Source: Spirochaetota bacterium
Lineage (GTDB): Bacteria > Spirochaetota > Spirochaetia > Treponematales > Treponemataceae
Length of the DNA stretch: 64,000 nt
NCBI GenBank assembly: GCA_023438065.1
Contig: JAEXRH010000012.1
Coordinates: 496,001-560,000, forward strand
Reading direction: 5' to 3'
Part shown: piece by piece, positions 57,016 through 64,000 of the stretch
How the letters are laid out: each line of letters begins with the position of its first letter
Position numbering within the stretch: position 1 is the first letter of the stretch
Made by a program: the position numbers and the translations under genes
Notes under the pieces: generated by a model
The model's database searches: none
The model's input: only the letters and a program-made list of their open reading frames with translations
What the model was told of the DNA's origin: nothing

Positions 57016-57959
57016 TGGGGTTTCCTCCTCACGGTGATCTGAATCTCTCTCGGCTCGAAGGAAACGACCTCGAACGGGACGGGGATTATGGAATGGACCT
57101 CGATTGCATAGTTGCCCGGCGCGCGGATGTTCTCGCAGAGCACGGTAAGGGCGTTCTCGGGAAGGACCCACGGCTCGAGATCCTTCTGCGTCCCCTTGAT
57201 CTGAATCGAGCCCGACGCGGTCGGGGTTTCAACGGCGAAGGACTCGTCGAGGTTCTCGAAGTAAAACGGGACGCTGTCGAAATTCCTCACGAGGGTGGTC
57301 TGGTTTATCGTGACAACGTAGCGAACCTTTCCGTTCCCCGAGACCGAGATGAGCGGGTTTCGGTTCACGAGGACAACGTCGCTCTCGAAGCTCGCGTCGC
57401 GCGCGGTAAGGTCGATCTGCTCGGTCGTCATGTCGCGTATCCGCTCGATCGCGGAACGGGGACCGGAAATCTCCACGGTGTCGGGCTTCACGGAATACCC
57501 GGCGAACTCGTACCCCGCCTCGGGATAGCCCTTGAAACTCGCGGTCACCGGCACCTTCTTGACGAGGCGATGCTCGAGCCGGAGCACGATCTCGGCGGGC
57601 TCCACCGTAACCTCGAGCGGGTCGATCTCGAGCGCGGAACTCTTGAGCCGCGTCTGCAGCGGAACCCTGAACTCGCCCTCCTTGCTGAACGACGAGAGAT
57701 CCGCGTACACGATGACGTCCTCCTCCTGAACGAGCGAGATGTTGTCCCCCTCGCCGCGGAGGCCGACCTTGACGACTCGCGGATAACTCGACGCCGGCAC
57801 GAGGTCGCCGTTCGTCTCAATGGAAAGGGGGACCGAAAGATAACGCCGCTCGAGGGTGCTCATGCGGTAAAAAAGAAAGAGGAGGATCGCGAGCGTGAAA
57901 CAGACGATCTTCGCGGGCCAGTTCTCGAGTATTTTGTCAGTTAAATTCCGAACGGTCAT
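57012..57959 (-). CDS. YbbR-domain protein, CdaR-like
   Basis: 315 residues. One N-terminal membrane segment (about 17-35, AKIVCFTLAILLFLFYRMS) and three YbbR-type beta repeats (for example VPVTASFKGYPEAGYEFAGYSVKPDTVEISGPRSAIERI). CdaR/YbbR proteins bind and regulate the diadenylate cyclase CdaA encoded just upstream, with which it overlaps by 23 bp. The ATG at 57959 is chosen because GGAGG lies 9 nt before it; the ATG 9 bp earlier is too close. Confidence 0.88.
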   Translation of the reverse strand: MTVRNLTDKILENWPAKIVCFTLAILLFLFYRMSTLERRYLSVPLSIETNGDLVPASSYPRVVKVGLRGEGDNISLVQEEDVIVYADLSSFSKEGEFRVPLQTRLKSSALEIDPLEVTVEPAEIVLRLEHRLVKKVPVTASFKGYPEAGYEFAGYSVKPDTVEISGPRSAIERIRDMTTEQIDLTARDASFESDVVLVNRNPLISVSGNGKVRYVVTINQTTLVRNFDSVPFYFENLDESFAVETPTASGSIQIKGTQKDLEPWVLPENALTVLCENIRAPGNYAIEVHSIIPVPFEVVSFEPREIQITVRRKPQ

Positions 57960-58752
57960 TGCCCGCATCCTCCGCGTGTGTAGCCTCTCCGCCGAGCTCG
58001 AGGAGGCCCTCGAGTTGCCTCGTGATCTCGGCCGCGGAAAGGTCGTAATAGAGCTTCGAGTCGTACGCGAGGCTTATCGCCCCGGTCTCCTCCGACACGA
58101 TCATGACGACGGCGTCGGTTTCCTCGGAAAGCCCGAGCGCCGCACGATGCCGCGTCCCGAAGGTTTTCCTGATGTCCTGCTGTTCCGACAGCGGGAGAAA
58201 GCAGCCGGCCGCGATGACGCGGCCGCCCTGTATGATCGCTGCCCCGTCGTGGAGCGGCGTGTCGTGCCCGAAAATGGTCACGAGAAGGCTCGAAGAAAGG
58301 TCGGCATTAAGCCTCGTGCCGGTCTCGGCGATGTCCTTGAGGCCGTTACGCCTGATGAGCACGACGAGCATGCCCCGCCGGCGGTTCGAGAGGATCTCCG
58401 CCGCGGTGAGCACCGACTCGAGATGGCTGTGTTTCGACCGTTTGCCGATCCGGAGCCAGTCGCTCTGCCCTATCTTGAGGAATATCTTCCTGAGCTCCGG
58501 CTGAAAGACGATCGCGACGCCGATGAGAAGCCCGGGCGCGAGGATATTGAGGAGCCACAGGAGGGTATTGAGCCTCAGGAGAAAGGCGATCGCGTAGACG
58601 ACCAGCAGGGAGATCGCTCCCTTGAGAAGCTGAATGGCCTGGGTCTTGACGAGTATTTGATACGCCGCATAGAGGAGGAACGAGAGAATCGTGATGTCGA
58701 GAAAGGGCTGGACGGCGGCGTATATCTGCGCGACGCGCTTAATGAATTCCAC
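57937..58752 (-). CDS. cdaA: Diadenylate cyclase CdaA
   Basis: 271 residues. Three N-terminal membrane segments (about 15-80), then the DAC domain with LHDGAAII (DGA) and GTRHRAALGLSE (RHR), the two catalytic motifs. Makes c-di-AMP from ATP. The last 25 residues are a polar tail. With CdaR downstream this is the usual pair, but folP upstream and acpS downstream replace the glmM seen in Firmicutes. Confidence 0.95.
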   Translation of the reverse strand: MEFIKRVAQIYAAVQPFLDITILSFLLYAAYQILVKTQAIQLLKGAISLLVVYAIAFLLRLNTLLWLLNILAPGLLIGVAIVFQPELRKIFLKIGQSDWLRIGKRSKHSHLESVLTAAEILSNRRRGMLVVLIRRNGLKDIAETGTRLNADLSSSLLVTIFGHDTPLHDGAAIIQGGRVIAAGCFLPLSEQQDIRKTFGTRHRAALGLSEETDAVVMIVSEETGAISLAYDSKLYYDLSAAEITRQLEGLLELGGEATHAEDAGNDRSEFN

Positions 58753-59608
58753 GGGTTTCGATCTCCTTGAGTACGCGGAGCGCGTCGCGGGTCTCGGCGA
58801 CGTCGTGCACGCGAAGCATGAAGGCCCCGCGCTGGACCGCGACGAGATTCGCGGCGAGCGTGCCGGCGAGCCTGTCCTTGATCTCTCGGCCCGTCATCTC
58901 GCCGATGCAGGACTTGCGCGAAAGCGCCATGAGCACAGGGTATCCCGCGCCCGCGATTTCGGCAAGACCCGCGAGTATCGCGATATTATCGCCATACCGT
59001 TTCCCGAACCCGATGCCCGGATCGAGGATAATCCGCTCACGCGCGATCCCCGATTCTTCCGCGAATCGGGCGCGCGCGAGCAGTTCCTCGAGAACCTCGC
59101 GTACCGGATCCGAATACGACGGATTCACCTGCATCGTCTCGGGAGTGCCCCGTTTGTGCATGAGTATGACCGGAACGCCCGCGCGCGCGGCGACGCGGGC
59201 CATATCGGGATCGTCGGCGAGCGCAGACACGTCGTTGAGGATATCGGCGCCCTCGGCGAGCGCGGCCTCGAATACGCGCGACTTTCTCGTGTCGACCGAG
59301 ATCGCCACGTCGCTTCGCTTCCTGATAGCGCGAACGAGCGGAACCACGCGGGAAAGTTCCTCTTCCTCGCTCACGTACGCGGAACCGGGCCGCGTCGATT
59401 CGCCGCCGACGTCGATGACGTCCGCGCCGTCCGCGGCCATCCGGAGCGCCGTTTCAACCCCGCGCGCGACGGGATCGGCGCAATCGCCGCCGAGGGACCT
59501 GCTTCCTTCCCAAAACGAGTCGGGGGTCGCGTTCACGATCCCCATGACGAGCGCGGGAAGGTCGGTCGAGACGACTCGCCCGTTCGCGAGGGAAAGCGAG
59601 GGCATCAA
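58739..59608 (-). CDS. folP: Dihydropteroate synthase
   Basis: 289 residues. MGIVNATPDSFWEGSRSLGG, GADVIDVGGESTRPGS, ISVDTRKSRVFEAAL, INDVSAL and ILDPGIGFGKRYGDNIAIL are all standard. Joins p-aminobenzoate to the pterin; target of sulfonamides. Overlaps cdaA by 14 bp and dxs by 4 bp. Confidence 0.95.
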   Translation of the reverse strand: MMPSLSLANGRVVSTDLPALVMGIVNATPDSFWEGSRSLGGDCADPVARGVETALRMAADGADVIDVGGESTRPGSAYVSEEEELSRVVPLVRAIRKRSDVAISVDTRKSRVFEAALAEGADILNDVSALADDPDMARVAARAGVPVILMHKRGTPETMQVNPSYSDPVREVLEELLARARFAEESGIARERIILDPGIGFGKRYGDNIAILAGLAEIAGAGYPVLMALSRKSCIGEMTGREIKDRLAGTLAANLVAVQRGAFMLRVHDVAETRDALRVLKEIETRGIH

Positions 59609-61497
59609 GAAGACCGTCCCTCGGCGACCGCCGCGCGGAGCTTGCGGACCGCGTCGGCGATGTGGGCGCTCGAAAGGCCCGCGGCGGCGAGGATTTCGGC
59701 CCTCGTTCCCTGCGGATAGAATATCTCGTCGAACGCGAGGGTCGCGACGTTTACCCCGGGCAACTCGGTCGCGAGAATGGACGCGAGGTGTTCCGCGATT
59801 CCGCCGGTCGCGACTCCGTCCTCGACGAGCACGACGTTTCTATACGCCTTCATGACCGCGACGAAAAATGCCTGGTCGATCGGCTTGACGAACCGGAGCA
59901 CGTAGCTGTCTACCGGATTCCCCTGGCGCGCGAGCATGTTCGAGGCCTCGTGAACCTCCGGGTAGATGCCGCCGGTGGCGACGATGACCGTGTCGAGGCC
60001 GTCGCGATGCGCGAAAACGCCCCGACCCTCGACGATCGGGAGCGAAAACGCGTCCTGTTCGGTCGGGCACGCGCCCTTCGGGTAGCGGAGCATCACCGGC
60101 TCGTCGCGGCCGAGCGCCCACTCGAGCATGAGGGCGATCTCGCACGCGGACGTCGGCGTCAGGATCGACAGGCCCGGAACGGGCCTGAAAAGCGCGATGT
60201 CGAAGATCCCCTGGTGGGTTTCCCCGTCGTCGGGAACGGCACCGGAACGGTCGAGCGCGAAAACGACCGGCAGGGACTGGATGGCCACGTCGTGGATGAC
60301 CTGGTCGACCGCGCGTTGCATGAAGGTGCTGTAGATCGCGACGACGGGCTTCATCCCGCCGGCCGCGAGGCCGCCGGCGAAGGTGACGGCATGCTGCTCG
60401 GCGATGCCGACGTCGAAGAACCGGTCGGGATAGCGGTGCTGGAAGGGCGCGAGGCCGGTTCCCTTCGCCATCGCCGCCGTGATCGCGGCAATCCTTCGGT
60501 CCCGGGCCGCGAGCTCGACGAGGGTGCGGGAGAAGGCCTCGGTGAAGCTCGTCGTGTCGAACTTCTCGACCTTGCCGTCCGAGATGCAGAACGGCCCGAT
60601 CCCGTGAAAAGCCGACGGATCGTTCTCGGCGAGGCTGTAGCCCTTGCCCTTCCGGGTGATGACGTGAACGACGACGGGTTTCTTGTGCGCCTTGACGTCG
60701 CGAAGGACCTTCTCGAGCTCCTCGACGTTGTGTCCGTTCAAGGGGCCGACGTACTCGAAACCGAGGTCGACGAAAAGGTTGTCCTTGAAAAGGATGCCCT
60801 TCACGCCCCGCTTCACGCGATGGATGACCTTCGCGATCGTCTCCCCCGCGAACGGGATCATCCTGACCGCTCGGTCGATGCGGTACTTGAAGCGCTGATA
60901 GGAGGCGCCCATGGTGAGCCGGGAAAGATACTCCGAGATCGCGCCCGTATTCGGGCTGATGGACATCTTGTTGTCGTTGAGGATGACGATCAGGTCGTTG
61001 TCCCCCTGGCCGGCGTGGGAAAGCGCCTCGAGGGCCATGCCGCCGGTGAGCGCGCCGTCGCCGATAATCGCGACGACCTTTCCCGCGTCGCCCGAAATGC
61101 GCCGGGCGCGGAGGATTCCGAGAGCAGCCGAAATCGAGGTCGAGGAGTGCCCCGTGTCGAACGCGTCATGGGGACTCTCGGACCGCTTCGGGAAACCGGA
61201 TAGCCCGTCTTTCTTCCTGAGGGTTGCGAACCGCTCGTAACGGCCGGTGAGGAGTTTGTGGGTATAGCTTTGGTGACCGACGTCCCATACGAAAAGGTCG
61301 CGCGGGGAGGAGAATACCCGGTGAAGCGCTATCGTCAATTCGACGACGCCGAGATTGCTTGAAAGATGGCCGCCGTTCGTGCCGACGACCTCGATGATCT
61401 TCTTTCTGATTTCCTGCGCGAGCTTCGTTGTCTCGGGTACTGTCAGTTTTTTTATATCTTCCGGAGCGGTGATTCCGGGTAGAATGGAGCGATTCAT
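59605..61497 (-). CDS. dxs: 1-deoxy-D-xylulose-5-phosphate synthase
   Basis: 630 residues. NGGHLSSNLGVVELTIALHRVF, DVGHQSYTHKLLTGR, the thiamine-diphosphate motif GDGALTGGMALEALSHAGQGDNDLIVILNDNKMSIS, and RFFDVGIAEQHAVTFAGGLA are diagnostic. First step of the MEP isoprenoid route. The ATG at 61497 is chosen from homology; no Shine-Dalgarno is present, and an extended -10 (TGGTATACT, 61514-61506) ends 8 nt before it, suggesting leaderless translation. Heads a seven-gene overlapping operon. Confidence 0.95.
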   Translation of the reverse strand: MNRSILPGITAPEDIKKLTVPETTKLAQEIRKKIIEVVGTNGGHLSSNLGVVELTIALHRVFSSPRDLFVWDVGHQSYTHKLLTGRYERFATLRKKDGLSGFPKRSESPHDAFDTGHSSTSISAALGILRARRISGDAGKVVAIIGDGALTGGMALEALSHAGQGDNDLIVILNDNKMSISPNTGAISEYLSRLTMGASYQRFKYRIDRAVRMIPFAGETIAKVIHRVKRGVKGILFKDNLFVDLGFEYVGPLNGHNVEELEKVLRDVKAHKKPVVVHVITRKGKGYSLAENDPSAFHGIGPFCISDGKVEKFDTTSFTEAFSRTLVELAARDRRIAAITAAMAKGTGLAPFQHRYPDRFFDVGIAEQHAVTFAGGLAAGGMKPVVAIYSTFMQRAVDQVIHDVAIQSLPVVFALDRSGAVPDDGETHQGIFDIALFRPVPGLSILTPTSACEIALMLEWALGRDEPVMLRYPKGACPTEQDAFSLPIVEGRGVFAHRDGLDTVIVATGGIYPEVHEASNMLARQGNPVDSYVLRFVKPIDQAFFVAVMKAYRNVVLVEDGVATGGIAEHLASILATELPGVNVATLAFDEIFYPQGTRAEILAAAGLSSAHIADAVRKLRAAVAEGRSS

Positions 61498-61525
61498 AGG
61501 GTGAAAGTATACCATAGTAAAAAGC

Positions 61526-61560
61526 AAAAAAAAAGACCGTAAAGGCGTGCCTTTACGGTC
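61526..61560 (-). terminator. Strong terminator upstream of dxs
   Basis: A perfect 12-bp stem GACCGTAAAGGC/GCCTTTACGGTC followed on the minus strand by nine T. Ends the transcript carrying the small COX24-like gene and perhaps miaA. Confidence 0.92.
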
Positions 61561-61653
61561 ATTCTGCGTATGCGCGAAACCGGGAGCTCATCGAACCCGG
61601 AAAGAAACCTTCCGGGGCCTGGACGCTCGCGCGCCCATTCATCCCGGATATTG

Positions 61654-61743
61654 TTATTTCTTCTTGTGCCGGTTTCTTCTGAGTTTTTTCTTGCGCTTAT
61701 GCGTCGCGATCTTCTGGCGTTTTCTTTTTTTTCCGCAGGGCAC
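61654..61743 (-). CDS. AURKAIP1/COX24-domain small basic protein
   Basis: 29 residues, GTG start with AAGGAG 7 nt upstream: (M)PCGKKRKRQKIATHKRKKK followed by LRRNRHKKK. More than half Lys/Arg. This matches the tiny bacterial proteins annotated as AURKAIP1/COX24-domain, similar to mitochondrial small-subunit protein mS38 and to mycobacterial bS22, and so probably sits on the 30S ribosome. Stands between miaA and dxs with its own terminator. Confidence 0.85.
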   Translation of the reverse strand: MPCGKKRKRQKIATHKRKKKLRRNRHKKK

Positions 61744-61798
61744 GTCGGCACTCCTTATACTGAAAGTCCACTAAGTATGCACAATTATGAAAAAACCG

Positions 61799-62794
61799 TC
61801 AAGGGGTCGTCTTTCCCCGGGCCGGGTCCCAAAAGCCGGCAACCGCGCCGAAAAAACCGGCGATGTCGTCCGCGCGCAGGCGTAGGATTCCGGGGATCGG
61901 CTTGATGAAGGTTTCCTGCCGCTTCGCGTACTTGCGGGAATCGTTCTTGATCGCTTCCTGGGCCGCGAGGGCGCAAGGCGCGCCGAAAAACTCGCGATAG
62001 CCGATCGCCTGCATCCCCGGGTCGGAAGGGCCGTACCCCGCCTTCACGAGCGAGGCGAACTCTCCCTCGAGCCCCGAATCGAACATCGCGTCCACGCGGG
62101 CGTTTATGCGGGCGTTCAGCTCATCCCGGGGACGCTCGATCGCCAGGGAGAGGAAGCGGAAACCGCGTCGGAACGAGCACGGGAGGGCGAAGGACGAGAG
62201 GGGACGGGACGACGCGTGAAACACCTCGAGAGCCCGGGCGATACGGTATTCGTCGTTCGGGTGAATCCGCGCGGCGGACTCGGGGTCGAGAGCGCGAAGC
62301 TCCTCCATGAGCCGATCAGGCCCTTCCGCGCGCATCCGTTCGAGTATTTCCGCGCGGAGGGCGGGATCCGACTCCGGGGTCTCGGGAAGCCCGAAGAGGA
62401 AGTTTTTCACGTAAAAACCCGTGCCTCCGAGCACGACGGGAAGCTTTCCGCGCGAAGCTATGTCGCGGCACGCCTCGTCGGCGAGACGGACGAAATCTCC
62501 CGCGCAAAACTGCTCGTCGGGGTCGCGAATGTCTATGAGATGATGGGGAAGGGATTCAAGAAGGGCTTTGTCGGGCTTCGCGGTGCCGATATCCATGCCC
62601 CGATACACTTGCATGGAATCCGCGCTGATGACCTCGGCCAGCCCGCGGAAGCGCGCGTCGATGCCGAAAGGGACGGGACGTTCGCCGTCGGCGAAAACGG
62701 CCTCGGCGAGGGCGGTCTTTCCGGAGGCAGTCGGACCGAAAACCACGAGAACCGGAAGGCCCGGGCCGTCGGGATTATCGGCGGGATCCGACAT
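61799..62794 (-). CDS. miaA: tRNA dimethylallyltransferase
   Basis: 331 residues. VLVVFGPTASGKTALAEAVF (P-loop), VISADSMQVYRGMDIGTAKP, LIDIRDPDEQFCAGDF, VVLGGTGFYVKNFLFG and GMQAIGYREF are MiaA motifs. Adds the isopentenyl group to A37 of tRNAs reading UNN. An insertion of about 13 residues lies between the P-loop and VISADS. Ten bp after rpoZ. Confidence 0.94.
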   Translation of the reverse strand: MSDPADNPDGPGLPVLVVFGPTASGKTALAEAVFADGERPVPFGIDARFRGLAEVISADSMQVYRGMDIGTAKPDKALLESLPHHLIDIRDPDEQFCAGDFVRLADEACRDIASRGKLPVVLGGTGFYVKNFLFGLPETPESDPALRAEILERMRAEGPDRLMEELRALDPESAARIHPNDEYRIARALEVFHASSRPLSSFALPCSFRRGFRFLSLAIERPRDELNARINARVDAMFDSGLEGEFASLVKAGYGPSDPGMQAIGYREFFGAPCALAAQEAIKNDSRKYAKRQETFIKPIPGILRLRADDIAGFFGAVAGFWDPARGKTTP

Positions 62795-62804
62795 GTCTAT
62801 CGCG

Positions 62805-62999
62805 TTACTGGTTCTCGATCTGGTACTCTACCGTCTTGGTAAAGACCTGCTTCGCGGCGAGCGAGACGACCTTGCCGTCGTTTTCCTCGATCTCCGGATC
62901 GCGGACCATCGAAAGCTGATAGGCGCGGCGGATCGACGCGCAGGTAATCTCGTATACATTGCCCGTAAACTCGACGAGCTGCTCTAATGGAAATATCAT
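62805..62999 (-). CDS. rpoZ: RNA polymerase omega subunit (RpoZ-like)
   Basis: 64 residues. VYEITCASIRRAYQLS...DGKVVSLAAKQVFTKTVEYQIENQ follows the omega pattern (R-x-(4)-aa-x-RA-x-QL and the later K-x-V-x-A-x-x-E/Q). Shorter than E. coli omega (91), as usual in spirochaetes. Helps assemble RNA polymerase. The -10 box lies 7 nt before the ATG and there is no Shine-Dalgarno, so it is probably leaderless. Confidence 0.8.
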   Translation of the reverse strand: MIFPLEQLVEFTGNVYEITCASIRRAYQLSMVRDPEIEENDGKVVSLAAKQVFTKTVEYQIENQ

Positions 63000-63006
63000 A
63001 ATCCCA

Positions 63007-63035
63007 AATATACAGATTTATCGCCGTTTATACAA
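63007..63035 (-). promoter_or_regulatory. rpoZ-miaA promoter, leaderless
   Basis: Minus strand TTGTAT-N17-TATATT, with the -10 ending 7 nt before the rpoZ ATG. Confidence 0.65.
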
Positions 63036-63095
63036 GCGAAACTTGCCCCATCGTCCGTATTTGTATACATTTAAGGGTATCTTTACGGAGGTTCT

Positions 63096-64000
63096 ATGGA
63101 TTTCAGCAACGGTAAACGCGGGGGGAACGGACTTCCCCCGTGGCTTTCGCCCTCGGTCATGCTCCTTACCGTCCTCGCCGTCCTCGCGCTCGTACTCGCG
63201 GGAACGGGTTTTTTCATCGTCGACCAAACCGAAGAGGCGGTCATCACCCGTTTCGGCAAATTTCGGGAGACGGTCGGACCGGGCCTCCATTTCAAGATCC
63301 CGTTCGGGGTCGATAAAAGCTACAACGTCCCGACCAAGGTCGTGCAGACCGAGCAATTCGGATTCAGGACCGTCAAGGGCGGCGTGCAGACGACCTACGA
63401 GAACAACATGACCGGAGAGTCGACCATGCTCACCGGGGACCTTAACATCATCGACGTTGAGTGGATCATCCAGTACCGGATAGACGACCCGAAGGCGTGG
63501 CTCTTCAACGTCAACCGCGACGTGCGGATGATGACCATCAGGGACGTGTCCCGCTCGGTCATCAATACCCTCGTCGGCGACCGCGGCATCCTCGACATCA
63601 TCGGCCCGGAGCGAACGTCCATCGAGACGAACGCGGTGACAATGATGAACGAGAAGCTCGACGAGTTCGGCCTCGGCGTGCGCGTCTCTACCGTGCAGCT
63701 CCAGAACATCGTGCCTCCCGCGGGCGTCCAGTCCGCGTTCGAGGACGTCAACAAGGCGATCCAGGACATGAACCGCCTGATCAACGAGGGCAAGCAAGCC
63801 TACAACACCGAGATTCCGAAGGCGGCCGGAGAGGCCCAGCAACTGCTCCAGATCGCCGAAGGCTACGCCACCGAGCGCGTCAACCGCGCGAAGGGCGACG
63901 TCGCCCGCTTCAACGCGGTCTACTCCGAATACCGGAAGGCTCCCGAGGTAACCCGCAAGCGGCTCTACATCGAGGCGGTCGAGAACGTGTTCTCGGGGGA
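63096..64000 (+). CDS. hflK: HflK, SPFH protease modulator (3' end outside window)
   Basis: 301 codons to the window edge with no stop. Start ATG after GGAGG. A short Gly-rich N-terminus (DFSNGKRGGNGLPPW), one membrane segment (about 20-43), then the HflK SPFH domain (GFFIVDQTEEAVITRFGKFRETVGPGLHFKIPFGVDKSYNVPTKVVQTEQFGFRT, LTGDLNIIDVEWIIQYRIDDPKAWLFNV) and AAGEAQQLLQIAEGYATERVNRAKGDVARFNAV, the coiled coil. Partner of HflC, expected next, in controlling the FtsH protease. A TATACA at 63064-63069 may be its -10. Confidence 0.93.
   Translation, partial: MDFSNGKRGGNGLPPWLSPSVMLLTVLAVLALVLAGTGFFIVDQTEEAVITRFGKFRETVGPGLHFKIPFGVDKSYNVPTKVVQTEQFGFRTVKGGVQTTYENNMTGESTMLTGDLNIIDVEWIIQYRIDDPKAWLFNVNRDVRMMTIRDVSRSVINTLVGDRGILDIIGPERTSIETNAVTMMNEKLDEFGLGVRVSTVQLQNIVPPAGVQSAFEDVNKAIQDMNRLINEGKQAYNTEIPKAAGEAQQLLQIAEGYATERVNRAKGDVARFNAVYSEYRKAPEVTRKRLYIEAVENVFSG

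Overview
The window reads as chromosomal DNA of a GC-rich spirochaete close to Treponema. The main reasons are two paralogous FlaB-type core flagellins, the order flaB-flaB-flaG-fliD-(hypothetical)-PilZ-(hypothetical)-tsaE-tsaB-HD-GYP, the opposed flgN-flgK-flgL-fliW-csrA block, tig-clpP-clpX, and many small lipoprotein-like or hypothetical genes of treponemal character. No ribosomal RNA operon, CRISPR array, insertion sequence or complete prophage was seen. Species cannot be named from the sequence alone.

Layout. 1-9.6 kb: end of a radical-SAM activase, GtrA-like and MFS membrane proteins, a solute-binding protein, an FKBP lipoprotein, an NfeD/SPFH/SPFH operon (minus strand), and an ABC transporter of the TrpXYZ-like ABC_sub_bind type. 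9.7-18.3 kb: a cysteine-cluster protein, an exonuclease and a large metalloid/redox island. The island has a rhodanese-fused CoA-disulfide-reductase-like enzyme, a first ArsR facing a thioredoxin / ArsP-type permease / thioredoxin / CcdA operon, and a second ArsR with a shortened ArsD-like protein, a tandem universal stress protein and an ACR3 arsenite exporter. The oxidoreductase and the second arsR promoter share a near-identical 19-bp operator-like element, so they probably form one regulon. 18.3-18.9 kb is a gene-poor scar beside tRNA-Met.

18.9-27.4 kb: an 808-residue helical-repeat protein of unknown function, ornithine carbamoyltransferase, a secreted small protein, an M24 peptidase, a DHH phosphoesterase, a sigma-70-like protein behind a very good sigma-54 promoter, RdgB and a methyltransferase. 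27.4-41.1 kb: the flagellar/motility region. Both flaB leaders carry a hairpin with GGA in its loop about 35 nt upstream of the start, as well as a GGA-containing Shine-Dalgarno. Together with fliW and csrA nearby this suggests a CsrA-FliW-flagellin feedback loop. 41.2-45.2 kb: five tRNA genes, then tig-clpP-clpX. 45.3-52.2 kb: glycosyltransferases, a DEAD-box helicase, an outer-membrane-barrel candidate and a divergent pair of putative glycolipid glycosyltransferases. 52.2-64 kb: UDG-priA, then a tightly overlapping minus-strand operon dxs-folP-cdaA-cdaR-acpS-DUF2225-truA, a 29-residue COX24/AURKAIP1-like protein, miaA-rpoZ, and the start of hflK.

Several promoters place the -10 box 6-11 nt from the start codon, which suggests leaderless or nearly leaderless mRNAs (rpoZ, dxs and both putative glycolipid glycosyltransferases). 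All functional calls are from motif recognition by eye; no database or alignment was run.
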